Assembly (NCBI GenBank): GCA_041622675.1
Contig: JBFJYH010000004.1
Location: 36,527 to 100,526 of the forward strand
Direction: 5' to 3'
Length of the DNA: 64,000 nucleotides
From: Reddybacter sp041622675
GTDB taxonomy: Bacteria; Pseudomonadota; Gammaproteobacteria; Pseudomonadales; Porticoccaceae
Below are positions 1 through 8,315 of this stretch, one piece after another (within the stretch, counting starts at the first letter, position 1; each line of letters begins with the position of its first letter). Under the pieces are notes generated by a model. It did not search any database, was not told the DNA's origin, and saw only the letters and a program-made list of their open reading frames with translations. The translations under genes were made by a program, and so were the position numbers.

Positions 1-1125
1 AGCTTGCCTAGAAGGCTCTAGGCGCGCACAAAATTGTTTGTATTGTCGAGACAGGCCTCGAAATCCTGCAATCTCACATTCATCTGCCAGTGAACTGAAA
101 CCCATCTTGAAGCTTTCAAGTTTTTCACCACTGAGTAGAGGAACTACCCCATCCCCATCGTCGATTAGTGCTCGTAAGCCCGACACCGACAGCGCTATAG
201 CTTCAAAAACATTTTCCTCCGTATCAAGTTCTCCTGTGATAGCGTTGCGCAACGAAGAAATCCTTGCGTCAGAAAATGTCAGGTCAGGGACGCCAATCTG
301 TTTGGCACGTGGGTCGTTAGACATGTCTGTCATCGCTAACAAACTCACAAAGGCTCGCCACAAGCCTTCTGGATAAGGGTTTTGGCTACTCTCTCCATTC
401 TCCGAGGCCAATAGACGAAGCTGTTTCTCGACTGCGGCGAGCAAGCGAATTCTCTCCGATTGAAGGCTCAGTTTTTTTTCAGCAAAACCTTTTATCGTAG
501 CGGCAAAAACCCACCAATAATCACTTTCTCTAGTGGAAACAGCTATTTTTTGTAAACGCCCCGCGACGCGAAATAAATTATGCAGGGCCTTTTGACGATT
601 GTTATTACGAATAACATCCAACAAGCCTAGTTGATAAAGATGATGTAGTCGCTTTAATCCGTCGGTTTGCGCGCTTAACATTTCATCGTGCAGGGTTAAA
701 CGAGGAAATGAAGGCCACTCAAAATCATCCAGCAAGTGATACTCATAAAGAGGAGTCGCTCCCCGGAAGCGACGAAGGGCGGTCATTTCAGGCAATGAAA
801 TACAAGGGTTTTCACTCTTATATTTAACAATGATATCAATTGAGCCGTCGGCCAGTAGCAGTGCTTGATGGAGTAATGGCTGCAAGTCATCAATGTTGTT
901 TTCACCACACATTACACTATCTACCGCCGCGGCCATTTCTGTAAAAAGGCGTCTCATACCCGCCAACTGAGCAATTTGCGCCGCACCACGCAGCTCTACT
1001 AAGTGTTCATTAAACTCTTTTAAATGAGCGACTGTAAGTGACTGTAATAAATCATATGTAGATTGAACAACAGATTTATATTCACTGCCGATGAATCCAA
1101 GTATCTGAGGTTTTATATTTTGCAT
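1..1125 (-). CDS. fimL: FimL-like type IV pilus/virulence regulator (N-terminal 375 residues, cut by window edge)
   Basis: An open frame runs leftward without a stop from an ATG at 1125 to the window edge. The translated protein is mostly helical and resembles the N-terminal region shared by FimL and ChpA of Pseudomonas, including a degenerate phosphotransfer-like segment (about residues 20-75) and a later helical block near residues 170-230. In Pseudomonas, FimL acts with the Chp chemosensory system on twitching motility and cAMP signalling. I chose FimL over ChpA because dnaQ and rnhA lie just upstream, as they do near fimL in P. aeruginosa. No strong ribosome site precedes the ATG, so the start is uncertain. 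The 263 bases separating it from dnaQ hold no gene I can support. The family assignment is from remembered similarity; synteny is the main support. Confidence 0.6.
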   Translation of the reverse strand, partial: MQNIKPQILGFIGSEYKSVVQSTYDLLQSLTVAHLKEFNEHLVELRGAAQIAQLAGMRRLFTEMAAAVDSVMCGENNIDDLQPLLHQALLLADGSIDIIVKYKSENPCISLPEMTALRRFRGATPLYEYHLLDDFEWPSFPRLTLHDEMLSAQTDGLKRLHHLYQLGLLDVIRNNNRQKALHNLFRVAGRLQKIAVSTRESDYWWVFAATIKGFAEKKLSLQSERIRLLAAVEKQLRLLASENGESSQNPYPEGLWRAFVSLLAMTDMSNDPRAKQIGVPDLTFSDARISSLRNAITGELDTEENVFEAIALSVSGLRALIDDGDGVVPLLSGEKLESFKMGFSSLADECEIAGFRGLSRQYKQFCARLEPSRQA

Positions 1126-1388
1126 ATCTCGCAAATCTATCTCGACAGAATTTTTGTAAAGCCCCGCAAGTCGGCAAATTGATAAGACAGACCAATTTGA
1201 TAGGGCATGAGTTAACTAACTATAGCAAAATCGCATCATTCTACTCGGTTACCAGGTCGCACTTTTCAGTCATGCCCTGTGGGCGAAGAAAAGCACAAAG
1301 GATTAAAGGCAGAAGGAATAAGTTCTTTTAAATAAGTATGTTACAGATAAAACCTAATTCTGATTATTAAAATAATAGCAGCTACACT

Positions 1389-2108
1389 TCAAGTGTCAGC
1401 AAGGTTCCAGCGACACGGCTGCCCGCTCGCTTGATGAATTTCGTCAAGTTTTTTCTGATGCTGGGATACCTCGGTATCGCTAGCGCGAATAACTCTGAGA
1501 GCCTGGCGTTGAGGACTCAGGCGCCGAATGGCTGATACTGTTTCATCTTGCTTACCCTCGCCCTCATTATCACCAAGAACAAGATCGACCTGACCTCCAG
1601 TCATCAACAAATAAACGTCGGCCAGAATCTCCGCATCGAGTAGAGCTCCATGCAAAGTGCGTTGGGAATTATCCACGCCATAGCGCTTGCATAAAGCATC
1701 GAGGCTATTACGCTGCCCAGGATGCATTTGCCGTGCCATTGGGAGGGTATCGATGATGCTGCAATAGTTTGCGATAGGCTGATATTGCCCCGAGAGTTTA
1801 TCTAACTCAGCATTCAGAAAACCGACATCAAATGGCGCGTTGTGAATAACCAGCTCTGCGCCCTTGATAAACTCAAGAAACTCATCGGCAATTTGAGAAA
1901 AGAGGGGCTTGTCCGCCAAATCCTCGTTACTGATACCGTGAATTTCCATGGCGCCAGCATCGATTTCTCGCTGCGGATTGATATAGCGATGAAAGTGGCG
2001 CCCGGTTAGTTTCCGGCTAACAATTTCAACGCAGCCGACTTCAATAATACGATGATCAAGAGCAACTTCAAGTCCCGTAGTTTCTGTATCCAGAACAACT
2101 TGTCTCAC
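1389..2108 (-). CDS. dnaQ: DNA polymerase III epsilon subunit (3'-5' proofreading exonuclease)
   Basis: This is the proofreading exonuclease of the replicative polymerase. The three DEDDh exonuclease motifs are visible: LDTETTG with D7 and E9, HNAPFD with D94, and HGALLDAE with H153 and D158. At 239 residues it is close to the usual length. Near the C-terminal end of the catalytic domain, the segment QVDLVL (about residues 173-178) could be the clamp-binding motif, which is an inference. The start is a GTG whose bases overlap the stop of rnhA (GTGA), implying translational coupling with rnhA. The pairing rnhA-dnaQ is common in gammaproteobacteria, although in E. coli the two genes are divergent rather than co-directional. 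Confidence 0.96.
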   Translation of the reverse strand: MRQVVLDTETTGLEVALDHRIIEVGCVEIVSRKLTGRHFHRYINPQREIDAGAMEIHGISNEDLADKPLFSQIADEFLEFIKGAELVIHNAPFDVGFLNAELDKLSGQYQPIANYCSIIDTLPMARQMHPGQRNSLDALCKRYGVDNSQRTLHGALLDAEILADVYLLMTGGQVDLVLGDNEGEGKQDETVSAIRRLSPQRQALRVIRASDTEVSQHQKKLDEIHQASGQPCRWNLADT

Positions 2109-2548
2109 ACTTTTTCCTCTAATTCATCAATGCCCTTGTTGGCGAGTTCATCAGCAATTTCATTTTCTCTATGACCACTATGACCCTTAACCCAATGCCA
2201 GCTGACCTGGTGTCGCTGGGCCTGTGCGTCGAGTAACTGCCATAAATCCTTGTTTTTCACCGGCTTTTTAGCAGACGTCTGCCAGCCCTTGGCTTTCCAG
2301 CCTTTCAGCCATTCAGTAATGCCTTTACGCACATATTGAGAGTCTGACGTAAGGTCAACTTGGCAGGCTTCGCTGACAGCCTCGAGGCCACGAATCGCAG
2401 CTAACAGCTCCATCCGATTGTTGGTCGTATGAGCTTCACCGCCGTATAGGTGTTTTTCCTTACCTTTGTAACGCAACAACACTCCCCAGCCGCCCGGCCC
2501 GGGATTACCTCGACAAGCCCCGTCGGTAAATATTTCTACAGATTTCAT
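2105..2548 (-). CDS. rnhA: Ribonuclease HI
   Basis: It degrades the RNA strand of RNA-DNA hybrids in the cytoplasm, for example in R-loops and primers. The 147-residue protein carries the four acidic catalytic positions of the family: D9 in FTDGACRG, E47 in NRMELL, D69 in TSDSQ and D133 in EIADELA, plus the helper histidine H123 in KGHSGH. The ATG at 2548 overlaps the stop of the upstream methyltransferase (ATGA), and its own stop overlaps the dnaQ start, so methyltransferase, rnhA and dnaQ appear to be one translationally coupled unit. Confidence 0.97.
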   Translation of the reverse strand: MKSVEIFTDGACRGNPGPGGWGVLLRYKGKEKHLYGGEAHTTNNRMELLAAIRGLEAVSEACQVDLTSDSQYVRKGITEWLKGWKAKGWQTSAKKPVKNKDLWQLLDAQAQRHQVSWHWVKGHSGHRENEIADELANKGIDELEEKV

Positions 2549-3345
2549 GCCTTTTTATCCTTTTTCGTGCAGCGCCGACCCCCTGCCTGCATAGGTTTGA
2601 GACCAGCCAAAGAGCCAACTTTTATAGGTGACCAAGAGCGCGCTTTAATGGGGCGCAGTGGAGTCACCATTTTTTGTGCAACAATTATATAAAAGGCACC
2701 TCTACTGACATCTTGCCCTGTCATCTTTTGTCGCCATTGCTCGAACTGAAACCCTGTTTTTTTATTATCGGCCAAAGGCTGTGGGCTTAACTGAAAACCC
2801 AGTAGCTGTAGCCAGTCAATAACCCGACTTTTGCGTAAACTATTGTGCCGCCAAACAGCTTTAGACGAACAAACTGCGCCCAACCATTTATAGAGGCCGA
2901 ATACGCTCAACGGATTAAAGCCAATAATCACTATGTGCCCCCCCGCCTTAACCAGTCTGGCAGCCTCGATCAGGGCCCTGTGGGGATGACTAGAAAAATC
3001 GAGGACGTGGTGTAAAAGAACAACATCAATGGTATCTGATGGCAACGGCAATGACTCGAATTCACACTGACAGGAAGTGCTTTCGTAGGCTGGGGATAAA
3101 ATGAATTTATGACTAGGTTGCAAGTTTTGCAAAAGACTGTGACGGGGGGATACGGTAAGTTGGGCGAGCCGATAACCGAAACAATGATTAAGATTTTGCG
3201 CACAAAACTCTTTTTGTCGATGATAAAGCTGTTGTCCAAACCCTTGATCAAACCAAGCCGCCAGCTGATCTTGTACCAAGGGCAAGGATGCCACGCGGTA
3301 TTTTCGTTTGAGCAAATGTCGAAGACTTAAACGGTCTTTACCCAA
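2545..3345 (-). CDS. Class I SAM-dependent methyltransferase (YafS-like)
   Basis: This 266-residue protein looks like the methyltransferase that sits between gloB and rnhA in many gammaproteobacteria (YafS in E. coli). The Rossmann core includes the motif around LHHVLDFSSHPH (about residues 112-123) and the segment GGHIVIIGFNPLS that is typical of motif VI of type 11 methyltransferases. The glycine-rich SAM motif I is degenerate, as in its relatives. The substrate is unknown. The start is a TTG at 3345 preceded by a strong GGAGG seven bases upstream. It is divergent from gloB, with 95 bases between them that probably hold both promoters. Confidence 0.85.
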   Translation of the reverse strand: MGKDRLSLRHLLKRKYRVASLPLVQDQLAAWFDQGFGQQLYHRQKEFCAQNLNHCFGYRLAQLTVSPRHSLLQNLQPSHKFILSPAYESTSCQCEFESLPLPSDTIDVVLLHHVLDFSSHPHRALIEAARLVKAGGHIVIIGFNPLSVFGLYKWLGAVCSSKAVWRHNSLRKSRVIDWLQLLGFQLSPQPLADNKKTGFQFEQWRQKMTGQDVSRGAFYIIVAQKMVTPLRPIKARSWSPIKVGSLAGLKPMQAGGRRCTKKDKKA

Positions 3346-3440
3346 AACGCTACCTCCCGGTAATGACTTGCGAAGCGATGCATCTTATCATGGGTAAAAA
3401 TACTGTGAAAATACACTGAAAACACATCGGAGACCTGATC

Positions 3441-4223
3441 ATGTCCCTTGTTATCCACATTATACCGGCATTCGAAGACAACTATTTCTGGTTGTTCCAC
3501 CAGGCGAACAAACGAACTGCTTTTGTGGTCGACCCCGGCGATGCTCAACCGGTACTCAAGTATTTAAGTGAACATGACCTTCAGCTGGCCGGTATTCTCA
3601 TTACCCATCATCACCCCGATCATACCGGTGGTATTAAAACTTTGCTTGCTAACCAGGATGTGCCGGTCTATGGCCCCGACTCAGTCAATATTCCACAAAT
3701 AAGTCATCCTCTCTACGAGGGTGACCGCATCCATCTGGCTGGCACTAGTTTCTCGGTGCTCGAAATACCCGGCCATACCCTCGATCATATTGCCTTTACG
3801 GCCTCACCTGAGGGGCAAAGTCCGTTAGTGTTTTGTGGCGATACGCTATTTACAGCGGGCTGTGGCCGTATCTTTGAGGGTAGTGCAGAGCAAATGTATC
3901 AGTCACTGCAAAAATTAGCCGCACTACCCGACGCAACACGTATTTATTGTGCCCATGAATACACACTCAGTAACCTCGCATTCGCCACTGCCGTCGAGCC
4001 CACCAATCAAGTGCTACAAGACAAAATGACGACAGATGAGGAAAAACGCCAGCTCGGTCTTCCCACTGTGCCCTCCACATTGGCAATAGAGCGTGAAACC
4101 AACCCCTTCTTGCGCTGCCATTTATCTACGCTTGCACTAGCGGCAAGCCGGCACAGCGCTAGCGAAGTAACTGACCCTGTGGAAGTTTTGAGAGAAATTC
4201 GTCTCTGGAAAGACACCTTTTAA
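3441..4223 (+). CDS. gloB: Hydroxyacylglutathione hydrolase (glyoxalase II)
   Basis: Glyoxalase II hydrolyses S-D-lactoylglutathione to D-lactate and glutathione, completing methylglyoxal detoxification. The metallo-beta-lactamase fold shows the binuclear metal motif THHHPDHTGG (H56, H58, D60, H61), with further ligands at H112, D134 in FCGDTLF and H172 in CAHEYT. The 260-residue length and the C-terminal substrate domain with conserved arginine and lysine residues (about 195-260) are typical. It begins with ATG and is divergent from the methyltransferase gene. mltD follows 109 bases downstream. The gap contains a modest GC-rich hairpin near 4257-4279 that is too weak to call a terminator. 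Confidence 0.96.
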   Translation: MSLVIHIIPAFEDNYFWLFHQANKRTAFVVDPGDAQPVLKYLSEHDLQLAGILITHHHPDHTGGIKTLLANQDVPVYGPDSVNIPQISHPLYEGDRIHLAGTSFSVLEIPGHTLDHIAFTASPEGQSPLVFCGDTLFTAGCGRIFEGSAEQMYQSLQKLAALPDATRIYCAHEYTLSNLAFATAVEPTNQVLQDKMTTDEEKRQLGLPTVPSTLAIERETNPFLRCHLSTLALAASRHSASEVTDPVEVLREIRLWKDTF

Positions 4224-4332
4224 CAGCTTGAGAGCTATCCCTGTTTAACACACTAAGGGTGGCTGTAGCCCCACCGTGCCTAAAATTACTGTTTACTCAA
4301 AATACCGCCCTTATTTTTAAATTTAGGTCTTT

Positions 4333-5865
4333 ATGAAATCTTTATTATTACCACTGGCACTTAGTCTTATTTTATTGGCAGGTTGTGCTCAACAAAATGT
4401 GGCATATAAACCGGTCTTGGAACCAACCACTTCTCAACTCGGTGTTGACAGCAAAGCACGATCCGCAAGCCAAGCAGTGGTATCGAACGATACCACTAAT
4501 GAAAAAAATCAACCTTTAGATGCCTCTTTAACGCCGGTATCAGCACTTAACGTCTGGCAAAAAATCGCAAGTACTCCCGGCTTCGCTAACAACATAAGTA
4601 ATAATGAAATTGAAAAATACCGTAACTGGTATACAGGCAGACAGCCTTACTTTAACGACCCAGGTACTCGAGCTCGACTCTACCTGGCCCACATCATTGA
4701 AGAGTTTGAAAGTCACCAACTGCCGCTAGAGCTGGCATTATTGCCTTTTGTAGAAAGTGCCTTTAACCCCTTCGCCGTTTCACCTAGTGGTGCCGCGGGA
4801 CTTTGGCAATTTATGCCCCCCACGGGAGACCATTTGGGCTTAAAACGCGATCAATGGTACGACGGGCGCCGCGACATCATTAGCTCAACCGATGCTGCAA
4901 TACGTTATTTTAAATACTTAAATAAGCGCTTCGATGGCGATTGGCTACTGACATTAGCGGCCTACAATGCTGGAGAGGGCACTGTGAGTAAAGCCATAAG
5001 AGCAAATTTACGCCAGGGTAGCCCCGCTGATTTTTGGTCTCTGCGCCTACCGCGGCAGACAAAAGCTTATGTCCCTAAGCTAATTGCCCTAGCCCAGGTC
5101 ATCGCCTCCCCCTCAGATCACCAACTGACACTCCCCAATATACCAACGCAAATCTACTTTGACGTTGTTGAGCTACCCCAGCAAATCGGCCTTTATCAGG
5201 TGAGCTTAATGGCCGAAATGAGTCTCGAAAATCTTTATCGCCTCAACCCAGGTTACCAGCAATCGATAACTCCACCTGAGGGTCCCCACCGAGTATTGAT
5301 ACCAAAACATAAAACACAGAGCTTTACTTTACGCCTCAGTGATAAGCCTAAAAATAACTGGCTTGACGTTTTCGAATACCAGGTTCAACCAGGTGATACC
5401 CTCGGTGAAATAGCCCAGCGTCACGGGCTTAAATCACAGTCGCTAATGACAAAGAATAATATGAAATCAAGTCATCTTCGAGTTGGTCAGACCTTGAAAA
5501 TCCCCAGTACCCAATCAGCCAATATTCCCAGTTTCGCTAGGCCAACACAGTACTATCATGTTCGACGCGGTGATAGCCTATGGAAAATTGCCAAAACCTA
5601 TCAGGTTAAAACCCATGATCTGGCACACTGGAATGATCTTAGAGTGAAAGCACCTTTAAGGATTGGTAGGCGCTTGGTAATACGTGCCCCAGCCCCTACT
5701 CGTACACAAAAGCGTAGAAGTTATACAATCAAAAAAGGCGATTCGCTATCGTTGATATCTAAGCAGTTCAACGTGAGTATCAGCGACATTGTTCGATGGA
5801 ACAAAATCAACCCCCGAGGTACTATCAAAGCGGGACAAACCCTCAGGCTTTTCCCACGTTCATAG
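4333..5865 (+). CDS. mltD: Membrane-bound lytic murein transglycosylase D with three LysM repeats
   Basis: MltD cleaves peptidoglycan strands to form 1,6-anhydromuropeptides and helps remodel the wall. The first 18 residues are a lipoprotein signal ending in the lipobox LLAGC, so the mature protein is probably anchored at C18. The SLT catalytic domain follows, with the catalytic glutamate E141 in LPFVESAFNP and the motifs GAAGLWQFMP and AAYNAGEG. Three LysM repeats (about 350-392, 408-451 and 464-508) bind glycan. The 510-residue length is somewhat above E. coli MltD, which has fewer LysM repeats. It is convergent with ppiD, 84 bases away. Confidence 0.96.
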   Translation: MKSLLLPLALSLILLAGCAQQNVAYKPVLEPTTSQLGVDSKARSASQAVVSNDTTNEKNQPLDASLTPVSALNVWQKIASTPGFANNISNNEIEKYRNWYTGRQPYFNDPGTRARLYLAHIIEEFESHQLPLELALLPFVESAFNPFAVSPSGAAGLWQFMPPTGDHLGLKRDQWYDGRRDIISSTDAAIRYFKYLNKRFDGDWLLTLAAYNAGEGTVSKAIRANLRQGSPADFWSLRLPRQTKAYVPKLIALAQVIASPSDHQLTLPNIPTQIYFDVVELPQQIGLYQVSLMAEMSLENLYRLNPGYQQSITPPEGPHRVLIPKHKTQSFTLRLSDKPKNNWLDVFEYQVQPGDTLGEIAQRHGLKSQSLMTKNNMKSSHLRVGQTLKIPSTQSANIPSFARPTQYYHVRRGDSLWKIAKTYQVKTHDLAHWNDLRVKAPLRIGRRLVIRAPAPTRTQKRRSYTIKKGDSLSLISKQFNVSISDIVRWNKINPRGTIKAGQTLRLFPRS

Positions 5866-5949
5866 AAGGCTAAAAAAATAGAGTACCTGTGAAAGGATAG
5901 AAGCCAACGATAGAGAACACACAGAAGGTTTTAATGACCATTTTAGTCG

Positions 5950-7824
5950 TCATTTATCCATTTTTACTGTCATATCAGCCAAAATCAAGGATTCATAACC
6001 CTGATATTCACGCTGAGCCAATGTCCGGCTAGCAGACTGCGCTAAGCTTTCGCGACGTGTCTCTGACAAACCATCAAGCTTACCGAGCGCAATATCGGTC
6101 AATGAAACAATCACATAATCCCCGCTGGCTAACTGAACGCTGCTGATAATTGGTAAGGTACCATTCGTTGGCAGGTTAAAAACATGATCACGGATTGTCT
6201 CATCGACACGGTTATCAAAACGTGAGGTATCAAGACTAACCTGCCATGACAGATTTTCTTCTTGGGCAAGGACTTCGATACTTTTACCCTGGGCAATTTC
6301 CGCCTGTAATGTTGCGGCCTTATCAGCTAGCGACTGCTTTGCTGACTCGCGCTGTAACAAGCTGATAATGTCTGTCACCACGATTTTAAATGGCTGGTAA
6401 CCTGCTGGGTAATGTTGGCGAACTTTCAACACCGCCACTCCGGCCTCTCCCAGCTCAATAATATCACTGGTATATCCCTGACTCAGCACATCTTCTGCGA
6501 AGGCCGCCTTAACAACAGCAGGATAGGCGGCAATACCAGAACCACCACTTCGCGAAAAAGGTTCAGTACTGGCAACATCGAGCCCCATTGCAGTGGCTGG
6601 CTCTACAAGACTCTCTGCGTTGTAAGATAACTCACGTAATTGCTCAATTTTTTCTGGTAACAGCTCGGTCGCCAATTGATATTTAAGTTCAGCTTCGATG
6701 GCAATTTTTTCATCATCAAAATCCAGTGCATCAATGACTTCTAGTTCCGTGAGACGAATGAGGTGGATACCATTATCGGTTTCCACAGGTGGTGAAACCT
6801 CACCTGAAGAGAGCCCAAGTACCGCAGTCTCAAATTCGGGTGGAAATGCACCGGTTTCGTAAAAGCCTAAATCACCACCCTGTTGCGCACTACCAAAATC
6901 ATCACTGTATTCTTGCGCAAGCGCTGCAAAATCGCCGCCAGCAGCGAGTTTCGTTTGAATAGTTTCAAGCTCGGCAATATGGGTGCCATCATCCGTATTT
7001 TCAATCAAAATATGAGCCACACGCCGTCGAGCCGCGGTCTTAGCAGACTTCTCGCGGGTGTCAAAGATTTCCCGAATCATAGCGTCATCAATCTCAACCT
7101 GGTCAAGTAAATCGCTAGCTGAGAGTTGGATATAATCGATTTCAAGCTTTTCTTCGGTGCGAAATTCGTCTTTATGTTCTTCGTAATATGCTTCAGCGTC
7201 AGCTTCTGAAATGTTAATACCGGCCATCAATGGGGCTATTGGCACTGTGACATAATAATAATTACGGCGCTGTTCAAAGATTCTAGCCGCCAATTCTAAA
7301 TCAGCTTCTGTTACAAAGCCGGTATCTATAACTCCACTGGCAAATTGGCTAAGTAATACGCCGTTACTCATATAACTGTGATGCTCTCGCGGGGTATATC
7401 CCATTTGACGAATTGCAAACTCGTACTTATCTCGATCAAACCGGCCCTCGGTTTGGTAGACCTCTACAGTCTGAAGTAAAGAAGCGATGGTGGCGGGTGA
7501 CACTCCCATATTGCTGTCGAGTGCAGTCAACTCTGCCGCTTTTTCCTTGACCAAGCGCTGCCTAACTGGCCCTCGGAGCATGGCATCATCGAGTAGTGCG
7601 GGATCAATATCACTGAATTGTTGCAATAATCGCTGCTTGTGAATAGCCAAGGCACGATCGACGACTAGGCGGGAAATACTATGCCCATCGACCTCTAATT
7701 CTGCATCGCTAGCTGGACTATTTGAAAAAATTGAATCAATACCAACAAAAGCAAATGGCACGATAATCAAAATAACAATAAAAAAAGCGATGCCTTTCAT
7801 GCCATCGCGGAAATCTTGTAGCAT
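5950..7824 (-). CDS. ppiD: Periplasmic folding chaperone / peptidyl-prolyl isomerase PpiD
   Basis: PpiD is an inner-membrane-anchored periplasmic chaperone that meets proteins emerging from the Sec translocon. The 624-residue protein has one N-terminal membrane segment (about residues 12-30), a SurA-like N-terminal domain, a parvulin domain at about 265-362 (with VAHILIEN, GGDLGFY and a C-terminal GIHLIRL strand) and a long helical C-terminal part. It follows hupB and is separated from it by a strong hairpin terminator, so it probably has its own promoter or depends on read-through. This hupB-ppiD order is standard in gammaproteobacteria. Confidence 0.95.
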   Translation of the reverse strand: MLQDFRDGMKGIAFFIVILIIVPFAFVGIDSIFSNSPASDAELEVDGHSISRLVVDRALAIHKQRLLQQFSDIDPALLDDAMLRGPVRQRLVKEKAAELTALDSNMGVSPATIASLLQTVEVYQTEGRFDRDKYEFAIRQMGYTPREHHSYMSNGVLLSQFASGVIDTGFVTEADLELAARIFEQRRNYYYVTVPIAPLMAGINISEADAEAYYEEHKDEFRTEEKLEIDYIQLSASDLLDQVEIDDAMIREIFDTREKSAKTAARRRVAHILIENTDDGTHIAELETIQTKLAAGGDFAALAQEYSDDFGSAQQGGDLGFYETGAFPPEFETAVLGLSSGEVSPPVETDNGIHLIRLTELEVIDALDFDDEKIAIEAELKYQLATELLPEKIEQLRELSYNAESLVEPATAMGLDVASTEPFSRSGGSGIAAYPAVVKAAFAEDVLSQGYTSDIIELGEAGVAVLKVRQHYPAGYQPFKIVVTDIISLLQRESAKQSLADKAATLQAEIAQGKSIEVLAQEENLSWQVSLDTSRFDNRVDETIRDHVFNLPTNGTLPIISSVQLASGDYVIVSLTDIALGKLDGLSETRRESLAQSASRTLAQREYQGYESLILADMTVKMDK

Positions 7825-7860
7825 TGTAATTTCTTACCTTTTTTAATAGTCAAGCGGAAC

Positions 7861-7894
7861 GGAAAAAATAAAGGCGCATCTAAGCGCCTTTATT
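7861..7894 (-). terminator. Rho-independent terminator after hupB
   Basis: A perfect 11-base-pair inverted repeat (arms 7867-7877 and 7884-7894, six-base loop) is followed on the minus strand by a run of T residues. It lies between the hupB stop and ppiD and is well formed. The plus-strand side is also followed by a T run near 7901-7907, so it might work in both directions. Confidence 0.88.
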
Positions 7895-7930
7895 TACTAC
7901 TTTTTTTGTAAGATTAAAGTAGTGCGCTAA

Positions 7931-8206
7931 TTAGCTGTTCACCGAATCTTTAAGTGCTTTACCCGCTTTAAAGCCCGGTACATTCGCGGCTTTGATCTGT
8001 ATTTCATCACCTGTCTTTGGATTGCGCCCTTTTCTGGCTGGTCGGTGCTTAACAGCAAAAGTACCAAAGCCCACAAGCGAAACAGGATCTCCCTTTTGTA
8101 AAGATGCTGTAATCGCTTCTACAACTGCATCCAGTGCTCTGCCGGCAGACATTTTTGACAAGTCAGCTGATTCCGCAATTGCGTCGATAAGCTCTGATTT
8201 ATTCAC
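7931..8206 (-). CDS. hupB: DNA-binding protein HU
   Basis: HU is a small nucleoid protein that bends DNA. The 91-residue product matches HU-beta: NKSELIDAIA at the start, GFGTFAVKHRPAR with the arm entry, and RNPKTGDEI, the DNA-binding arm. The frame is open further upstream, but a GTG at 8206 with AGAGGGG six bases before it gives the canonical N-terminus. A consensus promoter also occupies the upstream part of that frame (8271-8299), so the longer form is unlikely. It lies between lon and ppiD, as in E. coli and Pseudomonas. Confidence 0.96.
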   Translation of the reverse strand: MNKSELIDAIAESADLSKMSAGRALDAVVEAITASLQKGDPVSLVGFGTFAVKHRPARKGRNPKTGDEIQIKAANVPGFKAGKALKDSVNS

Positions 8207-8270
8207 AGTAAACCCCTCTAAATTTGATTGAATATCCTGCAACGTATCCAGTGATACGCTGGGACGAGAC

Positions 8271-8299
8271 TTTATACCAACCACCCCTAGAGCGGTCAA
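8271..8299 (-). promoter_or_regulatory. Sigma70 promoter for hupB
   Basis: On the minus strand a TTGACC -35 box (8294-8299) and a TATAAA -10 box (8271-8276) are exactly 17 bases apart. Transcription would start near 8264, leaving a leader of about 58 bases before the hupB GTG. The -35 box begins within 20 bases of the lon stop, so hupB can be transcribed independently of lon. Confidence 0.75.
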
Positions 8300-8315
8300 G
8301 CACGCATGCGGATAT

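Noticed and set aside
38..376. 112-codon plus-strand frame at the left edge
   Set aside because: It lies opposite the FimL-like coding frame on the minus strand, which continues across the region; the plus frame has no recognisable motif.
4257..4279. Small GC hairpin between gloB and mltD
   Set aside because: The stem is short and no T run follows; not enough for a terminator.
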